From: Anaerolinea sp.
Lineage (GTDB): Bacteria > Chloroflexota > Anaerolineae > JAAEKA01
Direction: 5' to 3'
NCBI GenBank assembly: GCA_014879765.1
Contig: JACSRL010000332.1
Span: 1-14,738 of the forward strand
DNA length: 14,738 bases
Below the pieces are notes generated by a model that did not search any database, was not told the origin of the DNA, and was given only the letters and a program-made list of their open reading frames with translations. Made by a program: the position numbers and the translations under genes. This document shows positions 1 to 8,571 of the stretch, piece by piece. Position 1 is the first letter of the stretch. Each line of letters starts with the position of its first letter.

Positions 1-61
1 GCGCGTCGCATGAGGGCAGCCTAATCCAGCGTACACCTGCACATGCGTGCGGCGCAAGTGT

Positions 62-103
62 CGAGACCGAAGCGGGTCTACCACGCGACCCGCTCCGGTC
101 TCG
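62..103. repeat. Inverted repeat / hairpin downstream of the ABC exporter operon
   Basis: Arms at 62-78 and 87-103 pair over 17 positions around an 8-nt loop, with one mismatch (A70 against C95). In a minus-strand transcript this mismatch becomes a G-U wobble, so the RNA hairpin would be fully paired in the direction of the exporter operon. No U-tract follows on either strand, so it is not a classical intrinsic terminator. It could be a 3' stabilising or Rho-context hairpin, or belong to whatever lies left of the window. Confidence 0.5.
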
Positions 104-171
104 GTACGGGCCAGGCGGCGGCTCTCGGCGCCCAGGAGGCGGTTGCGGTCAAGTACCTTGCGCCAGACGCG

Positions 172-207
172 ACGGCGCCCCAGCGAACAAAACCGCTGGG
201 GCGCCGT
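172..207 (-). terminator. Strong hairpin, probable end of the marR-ABC operon transcript
   Basis: A perfect 14-bp inverted repeat (172-185 and 194-207, arm ACGGCGCCCCAGCG) surrounds an 8-nt loop. It lies about 20 nt past the TAG stop of the second ABC exporter. The very GC-rich stem and its position suggest transcript termination or 3'-end protection. No T-run follows in the minus direction, so function as an intrinsic terminator is inferred from position only. Bases 1-171 hold no convincing gene, only the second hairpin at 62-103. Confidence 0.5.
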
Positions 208-228
208 TGTGCTTTCCCTTGGTGCAAG

Positions 229-2240
229 CTACGCCGGCAGCGGCGCGGCCTGCTGGCGGCCGTTGCCGCCGGGCGCCGGCGGCGCGGAGGCGCTCAGGGC
301 GTCGATCTCGGCCTGGCGGCGGAACTGGCTCATGTAGAGCTCGTAGTAGAAGCCCTTCCGCGCCAGCAGCTCCTCGTGCCGGCCGCGCTCGACGATCTGG
401 CCCTGGTTCAACACCAGCACCTCGTCGGCGTTGCGGATGGTGCTCAGCCGGTGGGCGATGACGAAGCTGGTGCGCCCCTGGAGCAGCCCGTTCAGCGCCT
501 TCTGGATCAGCCGCTCGGTGCGGGTGTCCACGCTGGAGGTGGCCTCGTCCAGGATCAGGATGGCCGGGTTGGCCAGCGCCGCGCGGGCGATGCTGATCAA
601 CTGGCGCTGGCCCTGGCTCAGCCCGCCGCCGCGCTCGCCCAGCACGGTCTGATAGCCGTCGGGCAGGCGATCGACAAAGGTGTCCACACTGGCCAGCTTA
701 GCCGCGGCCAGCACCTCTTCGTCGCTGGCGTCAGGCCGGCCAAAGCGGATGTTCTCCATCACCGTGGTGCTGAAGAGGAAGGAGTCCTGCAAGACGATGC
801 CGATCTGGCTGCGCAGCGATTCGGCGGTCACATCGCGCACGTCGATGCCATCGATCAGCAGCGCGCCGCTGGACACATCCCAAAAGCGCGGGAGCAGGTT
901 GATGATGGTGGTCTTGCCCGCGCCGGTGGGGCCGACGATGGCGATGGTCTTGCCCGGCTCGGCCGTGAAGCTGATGCCGTTCAGCACCGACACATCCTTC
1001 TTGTACTCGGCGCGCACGTCACGGAACTCCACCTTGCCCACGATGGGAGGCATGGCGCTTGCGTTGGGCGCTTCCTGCACGGTGGGGATCTCGTCCATCA
1101 GGCCGAAGATGCGCTCCATGCCGGCGATCGCGTTCTGGATGTTGGTCCAGAGGATGGCGATCTGCTGGATCGGCTGGTTGAAGCGTTGCACGTAGGTGAT
1201 GAAGGTGATCACCAGGCCCACGGAGATGGTGGCGCCGAAGAGGGTCTGGTTGCGCAGCAGCGCCAGGCCGCCCACCGCGGCCACCACCGCCAGCGCCGCG
1301 TAGCCCAGCGCCTCCAGCGCCGGCGCCAGCGCGCTGGTGTAGCTGACCGCCTTGATGTTGGCGTCGCGGTTGGCCGCGTTGGTGACCATGAACTGCTGGA
1401 TATTCTCATCCTCGCGGCCGAAGGCCTGCACCTCGCGCACCGCCGCGATTCCTTCCTGGAGCTCGGCGTTGACGTTGCCCAGGTCCTGGCGCGCCTTGCG
1501 GAAGGCCTTGCGCGCCTGGCCCGAGAGCCAGAAGGTCACCAGCAGCATGGCTGGCACCGCCACCAGGCTGATCAGGGCATAGGGCACGCTCAGCGTCAAC
1601 ATCTTATAGCTGATCCACACCAGCAGCAGCACGCCGCCCAACACCTGCAAGAGCGCGAAGTTGATGGCCTGTGAGATGGTCTCGGTGTCGTTGGTAATGC
1701 GGCTCATCAGGTCGCCCGCCTCGTGCTCCACGTAGTAGCCCATGGAGAGCTGGTGCATGTGGGCAAAGAGCTTCTCGCGCAGGTTGCGCAGCACGTGCTG
1801 GCCCGCCCAGGTCATCAGAAAGAACTGCACGCCCGATGACAGCGAGATGAACACGTAGAGGGCCAGAATGGTCAGGGTCATCCGGCCCAGGCCGGCCAGC
1901 CGCTGGTCCACGGTCAGGTGGGTCGGATCGCTCTCCAGGGTGCAGGATTGCTGGCTGCCAGGCTGCATATCGCCCAGGAAGGAGGAGAGCGCCGAGCCGG
2001 CCGGGTCGCCGGTGGTCGCGGGGGAGACGGTCACCAGATAGCAGTCTACCGTCGAGCCCAGCAGCTCGGGGATGGTGACCTGCGCCCAGGTTGAGCTGAT
2101 CAACAAAACGGCGATGATCAGCAACGTCCACCAGTAAGGCTTGAAGAAGCCGCCCAAGCGGCCCAGAGTTTGACGCGTGTTCTGCGGTTTCAGGGTATCC
2201 TGGCCCATCAAACGGGCCATGGCAGCGGGTCCACCGTGCA

Positions 2241-2241
<1 letters not shown>
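229..2241 (-). CDS. ABC exporter half-transporter, catalytically intact subunit (MsbA/TM288-like)
   Basis: This 670-residue protein has a membrane domain (about 35-380) fused to an ATPase domain (about 400-640), the usual layout of type IV ABC exporters. The ATPase has Walker A GPTGAGKT (437-444), signature LSQGQ (541-545), Walker B ILILDEATSSVD with catalytic E566, and the switch histidine in IAHRLST (H597). LSQGQ instead of LSGGQ is what TM288-type subunits of heterodimeric exporters show. It probably pairs with the upstream gene product to export drugs or lipids. The first external loop (about 57-120) is enlarged and contains C67 and C100. The C-terminal tail (about 645-670) is Ala/Pro/Gly/Gln-rich. 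The ATG at 2241 shares its A with the upstream TGA (TGATG), and AGGAGGT lies 6 nt before it, which indicates translational coupling. The substrate cannot be read from sequence. Confidence 0.95.
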
Positions 2242-4151
<1,910 letters not shown>

Positions 4152-4153
4152 AG

Positions 4154-4651
4154 TCAATGCTCCTTTTCTGAGCTGGCAAAAGATCGCCCAGGCGCGTGCG
4201 CCTGGCTGGCCGGATCAAGCTGCTGCGCCGCACGGGTCAACGCCTCCATCGCCGCCGCGATGGCTGCCTGTTCCTCCGCGGAGAGAATCGCAGTCAGCTC
4301 GCCCATCCAGTGGACACGCGCCTCGATACCGTCACGGATCAACTGCTGGCCGGCCGGGGAAAGGGCCACCTGCTTGGCGCGGCGGTCGTTGGGATCCTCG
4401 TTGCGCTCCAGCCAGCCCTGCTGCACCAGCCGCTCGACCGTCTGGCTGGCCGCGGCGTTGCTCACAGTCAGATGGCTGGCGATGTCACTGACGCCACATT
4501 GGCCCTGGTAGTAGAGCCGGAAGAGCAGCGAGACCTGGGACATGGAGAGGCCATGATCGCGCATGAACGCGACAAAATCGCGCATCGAGCGTCCCATAGA
4601 CAGCTCCGTCCAACGTCGCAGCACCTCGTCGAATGATGCAATGGTTGTCAT
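4154..4651 (-). CDS. MarR-family transcriptional regulator
   Basis: This 165-residue protein has the winged helix-turn-helix of MarR regulators. A recognition region (about 53-77) is followed by the wing, DPNDRRAKQVALSPAG (86-101), a near-diagnostic MarR signature with the conserved D-x-x-D-R-R. Flanking helices (about 5-35 and 105-145) would form the dimer interface. MarR proteins usually repress their own operon and are released by small phenolic or drug-like ligands. Here the gene is first in an operon with an ABC exporter pair, the common arrangement for a ligand-responsive efflux switch. Its 3' end carries the ribosome-binding site of the next gene. A strong promoter with overlapping inverted repeat lies directly upstream. 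The inducer is unknown. Confidence 0.95.
   Translation of the reverse strand: MTTIASFDEVLRRWTELSMGRSMRDFVAFMRDHGLSMSQVSLLFRLYYQGQCGVSDIASHLTVSNAAASQTVERLVQQGWLERNEDPNDRRAKQVALSPAGQQLIRDGIEARVHWMGELTAILSAEEQAAIAAAMEALTRAAQQLDPASQAHAPGRSFASSEKEH
4160..4165 (-). promoter_or_regulatory. Ribosome-binding site inside the marR 3' end
   Basis: AAGGAG on the minus strand falls within the last codons of marR (the S-E-K-E-H end). It lies 8 nt before TTG 4151 and only 2 nt before TTG 4157, so it decides in favour of 4151 as start of the first ABC gene and couples its translation to marR. Confidence 0.6.
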
Positions 4652-4662
4652 AGTTAATCATC

Positions 4663-4701
4663 CTAAGAAGTTAATACGACTGAATTATTAAGTCTTCTTA
4701 G
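4663..4701. promoter_or_regulatory. Candidate MarR operator (inverted repeat over the marR promoter)
   Basis: CTAAGAAG at 4663-4670 is repeated inverted at 4694-4701. The match extends to CTAAGAAGTTAAT against CTAAGAAGACTTAAT, identical apart from a two-base insertion. The element covers the -10 box, half of the -10/-35 spacer and the expected transcription start. The A/T-rich block stands out from its GC-rich surroundings. Binding by the adjacent MarR protein is inferred. Confidence 0.6.
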
Positions 4702-4712
4702 AATTTTGTCAA
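4684..4712 (-). promoter_or_regulatory. Promoter of the marR-ABC exporter operon
   Basis: A perfect -35 box TTGACA (4707-4712) is followed after exactly 17 bp by AATAAT (4684-4689), five of six matches to the -10 consensus. Transcription would start near 4677, giving a leader of about 26 nt to the marR ATG at 4651, with a weak TTAGGA ribosome site in between. Confidence 0.75.
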
Positions 4713-4738
4713 GTAAGCCATATTCCCATTCTCAGGTA

Positions 4739-4819
4739 AGGACTGACAGTGCTGGCCAGCGCCGCCAATCACGTCACGCGTCGAATGATGCCCCTGGCGA
4801 GACCAGCACTGTCAGTCCT
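4739..4819. repeat. Perfect 17-bp inverted repeat with 47-nt loop
   Basis: The arm AGGACTGACAGTGCTGG (4739-4755) returns exactly inverted at 4803-4819. A weaker 5-bp pair (CGCCA 4763-4767, TGGCG 4795-4799) is nested inside the loop. It sits in the divergent region between marR and the phosphatidyltransferase gene, just upstream of the latter's candidate promoter. It could be a small palindromic mobile element (MITE/REP-like), a regulatory stem or a terminator for readthrough. No target-site duplication is visible in the immediate flanks. Confidence 0.8.
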
Positions 4820-4829
4820 CACGCGGACA

Positions 4830-4858
4830 TTGCGCAGATTGGCAGACAATGATACACT
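4830..4858 (+). promoter_or_regulatory. Candidate promoter of the CDP-alcohol phosphatidyltransferase gene
   Basis: TTGCGC (4830-4835), a 17-bp spacer and TACACT (4853-4858) preceded by TGA give a plausible promoter with an extended -10. Transcription would begin near 4865. This supports ATG 4910 as the start and argues against the in-frame ATG at 4859, which would lie upstream of the transcript. Confidence 0.45.
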
Positions 4859-4909
4859 ATGGCTCATTATCCGCTCCCACTTTCCCTCGCAAACCAGGAA
4901 GGTTTCACC

Positions 4910-5602
4910 ATGGCGACACCTACAGACCACAAACGTGTCAACGATATCCTGCTCGGCCCCCTCGAGCGCCCCGCTTTGCAGTGGCTGGCCGCGCACGCGC
5001 CGGCCTGGATGACTCCCGACAAACTGACAGCCATCGGCACGGCCGGCGCGTTTTTGATCTTCTTCAGCTATCTGGCCACCCGCTGGCACCCCGGCTTCCT
5101 CTGGCTGGCCAGCCTGGGCTTCCTGATCAACTGGTACGGCGACAGCCTGGACGGCACCCTGGCCCGCTATCGCAAGATCCAGCGCCCCAAGTATGGCTTC
5201 TTCATCGACCACACGGTGGACGCGTTCAACGAGACACTGGTGGTGCTGGGTCTGGGACTCTCGGTCTACGTCACCTTTGACGTGGCCGCGCTGGCGTTGA
5301 TCGGCTACCTGATGCTATCGGTCTACGTCTATGTGCGCACCTTTGTGGACGGTGTCTTCCAGATCTCCTACGGCAAGCTGGGGCCCACCGAGGTGCGGGT
5401 GATCATCGTGGCGTTGAACACCGCCATGTTCTTCTTGGGCGTGCGCAGGATCACGCTGCCCTTTGGCCAGTTCACCCTCTACGACATCCCGATAGCGCTT
5501 CTGGCCCTGATCTTCCTCGTGGTCTTCATCGTCTCCTCCTGGACCAAGGCGCGCGAGCTGGCGGCCATCGACCGCCCGCCCGCGCCCGGCTCAGCGCCGT
5601 GA
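4910..5602 (+). CDS. CDP-alcohol phosphatidyltransferase family membrane protein
   Basis: This 230-residue, multi-helix membrane protein carries the CDP-alcohol phosphotransferase signature: D78-x2-D81-G82-x2-A85-R86, then G96-x3-D100-x3-D104. These aspartates bind the metal ions and the CDP moiety. Enzymes of this family transfer a phosphatidyl or phospho-alcohol group from a CDP-activated donor to an alcohol, making phospholipids such as phosphatidylglycerol, phosphatidylinositol or archaetidyl-type lipids. The acceptor cannot be told from sequence. Hydrophobic segments fall at about 40-75, 108-140 and 160-220. The spacing between AR and the next G is nine residues, slightly longer than typical. 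ATG 4910 has AGGAAGG 7 nt upstream. It is a single-gene unit, convergent with the following gene, and has no evident link to the exopolysaccharide genes. Confidence 0.9.
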   Translation: MATPTDHKRVNDILLGPLERPALQWLAAHAPAWMTPDKLTAIGTAGAFLIFFSYLATRWHPGFLWLASLGFLINWYGDSLDGTLARYRKIQRPKYGFFIDHTVDAFNETLVVLGLGLSVYVTFDVAALALIGYLMLSVYVYVRTFVDGVFQISYGKLGPTEVRVIIVALNTAMFFLGVRRITLPFGQFTLYDIPIALLALIFLVVFIVSSWTKARELAAIDRPPAPGSAP

Positions 5603-5632
5603 ACGCGCTGACAGCAGCAGAAACCCGCACGA

Positions 5633-6745
5633 TCACGGATCCCAACCAGGGTTGACGCGCATCACGTCCAGCGCCACATCTGAGCAGTAGGGGACGAAGC
5701 CGGCCGCGCGCGCACGGGTGTAGGCGTCGGCGATCTTGGCCGCTTGATTGGTGTAGTCCACCGCCAACACCAGCTTGCCCGCGGCGCGCACCGCGGCCGC
5801 GTTGGCGCGATTCTCCGTGCACCAGCTTTGGTTGCAGGCCTGATTGGTGGCCCGATAGTAGAGCTCCTCCATGCCCAGGCCGTCGATGGCGGGCAGGTAA
5901 AGGGGCCAGGTGTGCAGCTCCGGCGCGTTCTGCGGCACGATCTTGAAGTCCGGGTCGATGGACTTGGCGTAGTCCGAGGTCTGGTCGATCAAATCTACCA
6001 TCTTGCTGGCCAGATCGGCTCGATTGGTGCCGGCCGAGTTGGCCGGTATCTCCTCATAGGTGACCACCATGTCGAGATAGGCGCCGTCGAAGCCGGCCGC
6101 GATGGCCTGATCGATCCGGCCGCGCACGATGGGCCACCAGCGCGGATCCCAGTATTTGACATACTGCTCCCCCGGCCACCCGTTGACCGGGCCCAACATC
6201 AGATCGGGCGGCGTCAGCGGCCATTCGGGGCGATACTCTTCGATGGCGCCGATCTCGAAATAGGCCAGCACGATCTTGCCGGTGGCCTGGACCGCGGCGA
6301 TCTCGCTGCGCGTGAAGAAGTCGCCGGAGCCATCGCGCGCCAAATCGACCACCGCCAACTGGAAATTGGAGCCGGCGATCTGGTTCAGGCTGTCGTTGGG
6401 GTAGCCGGTCAGTTGATAGACCCAACTGCTGACGGCCAGCCATGGGGCAGCGCCCCCATTGCCCGGCATACACAGGCCGGTGGTGGTGTGCCAGGCGTCG
6501 GCCACACTGGTCACGTCGAGGATATTCACTTCACCGTCCCCGTTGACGTCGAAGCCTGGGTGGTAGGTGGAACCAACGGCATGCGCAGCAACCTGTTGGG
6601 CGTCGACCACGTCGATGACGCCGTTGCCATCGACATCGTGACAGAGTGTGACGTTGCGGCTGGCGACCTGGGTGTCAGACCGGGCCAGCAGCAACAACAG
6701 CAGTAGCGTGAGAACCGTTGCTTGTCGAGCCATCATCAGAACCAT
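5633..6745 (-). CDS. Secreted dockerin-like + GH114-type glycoside hydrolase (endo-alpha-1,4-polygalactosaminidase family)
   Basis: This 370-residue protein starts with a signal peptide containing a seven-leucine core (about 10-21). Next comes a dockerin-type calcium module with two loops, D37-V-D39-G-N41-G-V-I-D45 and D66-V-N68-G-D70-G-E-V-N74, each followed by a conserved Asp (D48, D77). Residues 100-370 form a TIM-barrel hydrolase of the GH114/TM1410 type, with FDGAYLDM (probable catalytic D225) and GMEELYYR (E293/E294, probable second acid). GH114 enzymes cut alpha-1,4-linked galactosamine polymers, which fits the Pel-like genes nearby. ATG 6745 has GGAG about 4 nt upstream; ATGs at 6736 and 6733 are alternatives. 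It is convergent with the phosphatidyltransferase gene (30 nt apart) and divergent from the second hydrolase. Specificity is inferred from family and context. Confidence 0.85.
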   Translation of the reverse strand: MVLMMARQATVLTLLLLLLLARSDTQVASRNVTLCHDVDGNGVIDVVDAQQVAAHAVGSTYHPGFDVNGDGEVNILDVTSVADAWHTTTGLCMPGNGGAAPWLAVSSWVYQLTGYPNDSLNQIAGSNFQLAVVDLARDGSGDFFTRSEIAAVQATGKIVLAYFEIGAIEEYRPEWPLTPPDLMLGPVNGWPGEQYVKYWDPRWWPIVRGRIDQAIAAGFDGAYLDMVVTYEEIPANSAGTNRADLASKMVDLIDQTSDYAKSIDPDFKIVPQNAPELHTWPLYLPAIDGLGMEELYYRATNQACNQSWCTENRANAAAVRAAGKLVLAVDYTNQAAKIADAYTRARAAGFVPYCSDVALDVMRVNPGWDP

Positions 6746-6827
6746 GGAACTCCGGCGGCGTGGGCTCAGGTGATTTGGCGCGGTGCAAGCAGCTCGCGCC
6801 GGCGGAACCCAGCCTGTCTGAGGCGCG

Positions 6828-6833
6828 AGTATA
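6828..6833 (-). promoter_or_regulatory. Candidate extended -10 promoter for the dockerin-GH114 gene
   Basis: On the minus strand TGGTATACT matches an extended -10 (TGn-TATACT), about 80 nt before ATG 6745. No good -35 box is visible. The remainder of the 193-bp divergent region 6746-6938 shows only a loose AAGGA at 6921-6925, 13 nt before the plus-strand gene, and no clear plus-strand promoter. Confidence 0.35.
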
Positions 6834-6938
6834 CCATGCCTCGCCCCTCCCCGAAAGGACGAACCACCTGCGACCCGACAACGGCTGCCCTACGGACACG
6901 CGATTACCAGAGATCCAGGTAAGGATACCAGCAATCCC

Positions 6939-7706
6939 ATGACCCTCCTCCACCGCCCTGCCAGCTTTGCCTGCTACTACGGCGCCGGCCGCCTCGACGA
7001 GCTGGCCAGCTATGACCTGGCCATCTTGCAGCCGGGGCACTACACGCGGCCGGAAATCCAGCGCCTGCAGCGCGCCGGCTGCCTCTGTCTGGCCTACCTC
7101 TCGTTGGGCGAGCTGCCCGAACAGGAGGCTGCGCCTCAGTGGCGGCTGGTGGACCAGCAGGGCCGCCCAGTGGCGCCCAACCCGCAGTGGGGCACCGTCT
7201 ACCTGGACTGCCGCCGGCCGGCCTGGCAGGACGAAGTGGTGCAGCACCGCGTGCCCGCCATTCTGGAGCGGGGCTTCGCCGGACTGTTTCTAGACACCAT
7301 CGATATGCAAGAACTCTATCCCGACACCAGGCCAGGGGTGGCGCAACTGGCGCAGCGGCTGCACGCTTGCTTCCCGGGCCTGGTGTTCATGGCCAACCGC
7401 GGCTTTTCACTCCTGCCGCAGCTCATGCCCATGCTGGACGCGCTGCTCTTCGAAGCCTTCACCTCCCACGGCCAGGATGGATCGTACGCCGCCTGGACAG
7501 GTTCCGACTTGCAGTGGACCGCGACCATGGCGGAGACACTGCGCAGAACCAGCGGCGACCGACCCATCCTGGCGCTGGATTATGCGCCGCCGGAGGACGA
7601 AGCGCTCCGGCGGCTGGCGAGAGAACGGGCTGCCGCCCACGGCTTTCTTTCTTTTGTCACCACGCGCTACCTGGACTGGCTGCCAACGACCACGGCTTCC
7701 CGGTGA
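6939..7706 (+). CDS. PelA-hydrolase-like / GH114-type glycoside hydrolase without signal peptide
   Basis: This 255-residue protein corresponds to a single TIM-barrel resembling the N-terminal hydrolase domain of PelA (GH166, related to GH114). Visible blocks are SFACYYGAGRLDELASYD near the start, LAYLSLGELP (51-60), GLFLDTID with probable catalytic D119, FMANRGFSLLP (150-160), FEAFTSH with E172 as likely acid, and ILALDYAPPEDE (210-221). Such domains hydrolyse partially deacetylated GalNAc/galactosamine polymers. There is no hydrophobic N-terminus, and reading upstream in frame reaches a stop (TGA at 6819-6821) without another start, so the product appears cytoplasmic or exported by another route. 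Its last 40 nt overlap the end of the convergent nucleotidyltransferase gene. An inactive or regulatory role is possible. Confidence 0.83.
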   Translation: MTLLHRPASFACYYGAGRLDELASYDLAILQPGHYTRPEIQRLQRAGCLCLAYLSLGELPEQEAAPQWRLVDQQGRPVAPNPQWGTVYLDCRRPAWQDEVVQHRVPAILERGFAGLFLDTIDMQELYPDTRPGVAQLAQRLHACFPGLVFMANRGFSLLPQLMPMLDALLFEAFTSHGQDGSYAAWTGSDLQWTATMAETLRRTSGDRPILALDYAPPEDEALRRLARERAAAHGFLSFVTTRYLDWLPTTTASR

Positions 7707-8443
7707 TGGCCGTTGGTGGGCGGCAGCACTGTATCAACAGCCAGCGTGGCGGCGTTGAACAGATACTCGTAGTTCTCCACGGCCCGCATGTAGTCCTGTG
7801 GCTGGCCGATGTCGACCCAGTCGCCGCGGAACACCCGTCCCACGACCCGCTCGTCATGCTCCAGCAACATGCGGATCAGGTCGGGGAAGTCACAGCGCTG
7901 CCCCTTTTTCAGGAGCCGCAGGGCGCGCGGGGACAAGACGTAGATGCCCATGCTGGCCAGGTAGGAGTAGGTCGGCTTCTCCTTGTAGCTGATCACATCT
8001 GAACGGTCATCCACCTCCAACACACCCAGGCTGATCTCCACCGTCTTCGGGTAGAGGCTGACCGTGGCCGCCGCGTTGTTCTCCAGGTGATAGGTATAAA
8101 GCGCGCCGTAGTCCAGGTCGGTCAGCACATCGCCGTTCATCACCAGAAACGGTTCATCCAGGCCGGAGATCAGCGACAGCGGGCCGGCCGTGCCCAACGG
8201 CTCCTCCTCGTAGGAGTAGTCGATGTGTACGCCCAGGCGCTCGCCATGCTCGAAGTATGCCTCCAGCAGATGTCGCAGATAGCCGACGGCCATAGTGATA
8301 TCAGTAAAGCCGCACTTGCGCAACTGACAGATGATGATCTCCAGCACCGGATGGTTCCCCAAAGGCATCAGTGGCTTGGGTAGGATGGTGGTGTAAGGGG
8401 CCAGCCGTGTGCCGCGGCCCCCGGCCAGAATCACTGCCTTCAT
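7667..8443 (-). CDS. Sugar-1-phosphate nucleotidyltransferase (NDP-sugar pyrophosphorylase)
   Basis: This 258-residue enzyme consists of just the nucleotidyltransferase Rossmann-like core. The N-terminal loop MKAVILAGGRGTRLAP binds the nucleotide triphosphate, and K23 in LPKPLMPLGN is the conserved lysine. EEEPLGTAG (79-86 region) contacts the sugar, and MNGDVLTDLD holds the metal-binding D105. GDWVDIGQPQDY near the C-terminus is typical of the glucose-/mannose-1-phosphate nucleotidyltransferase group. It makes an activated sugar (UDP-, dTDP- or GDP-) from NTP and sugar-1-phosphate; the exact pair cannot be settled by eye. ATG 8443 has AAGGAG 8 nt upstream; the longer reading to 8521 lacks such a site and would add 26 unconserved residues. 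It follows pelG after 128 nt and probably supplies precursor for the polysaccharide. Confidence 0.92.
   Translation of the reverse strand: MKAVILAGGRGTRLAPYTTILPKPLMPLGNHPVLEIIICQLRKCGFTDITMAVGYLRHLLEAYFEHGERLGVHIDYSYEEEPLGTAGPLSLISGLDEPFLVMNGDVLTDLDYGALYTYHLENNAAATVSLYPKTVEISLGVLEVDDRSDVISYKEKPTYSYLASMGIYVLSPRALRLLKKGQRCDFPDLIRMLLEHDERVVGRVFRGDWVDIGQPQDYMRAVENYEYLFNAATLAVDTVLPPTNGHHREAVVVGSQSR
7683..7716. repeat. Hairpin across the convergent gene ends
   Basis: CCAACGACCA (7683-7692) pairs with TGGCCGTTGG (7707-7716) over 10 bp with one A/C mismatch, which becomes G-U in minus-strand RNA. It spans the overlapping 3' ends of the hydrolase (stop at 7704-7706) and the region just before the nucleotidyltransferase stop. 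It may act as a weak bidirectional terminator; there is no T-tract. Confidence 0.3.
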
Positions 8444-8494
8444 AGTTCTGTCTCCTTGTGTGAGTGTGTACACAATCCTGATGCCACGCCAACG

Positions 8495-8535
8495 CGTCTG
8501 GTCAGGAGTGGCGCCCGCCATTGGTCAGGCAGACG
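8495..8535. repeat. Structured spacer between pelG and the nucleotidyltransferase gene
   Basis: Within the 128-nt gap 8444-8571, CGTCTG (8495-8500) and CAGACG (8530-8535) face each other around a short nested hairpin TGGCG/CGCCA (8509-8520). TGGTCAGG occurs twice as a direct repeat (8499-8506, 8522-8529). A further small inverted pair, TTGTGT/ACACAA (8456-8475), overlaps the ribosome site of the nucleotidyltransferase. These could mark a processing or partial termination point inside the operon. No convincing promoter is seen. Confidence 0.3.
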
Positions 8536-8571
8536 TCGTGGGTCTCGCTGCACTACCGTTGCCTTTCAACG

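Noticed and set aside
43..1674. Long plus-strand open frame of 543 codons opposite the second ABC exporter
   Set aside because: Its translation is low-complexity, rich in His/Ala/Gln/Arg, as expected antisense to a GC-rich gene; the minus strand has full ABC motifs.
4859..4909. Earlier ATG for the CDP-alcohol phosphatidyltransferase
   Set aside because: It falls right after the candidate -10 box, lacks a ribosome site, and ATG 4910 has AGGAAGG 7 nt upstream.
6681..6716. CAG/CAA-like trinucleotide run
   Set aside because: It is simply the leucine codons of the signal peptide core in the dockerin-GH114 gene read on the opposite strand.
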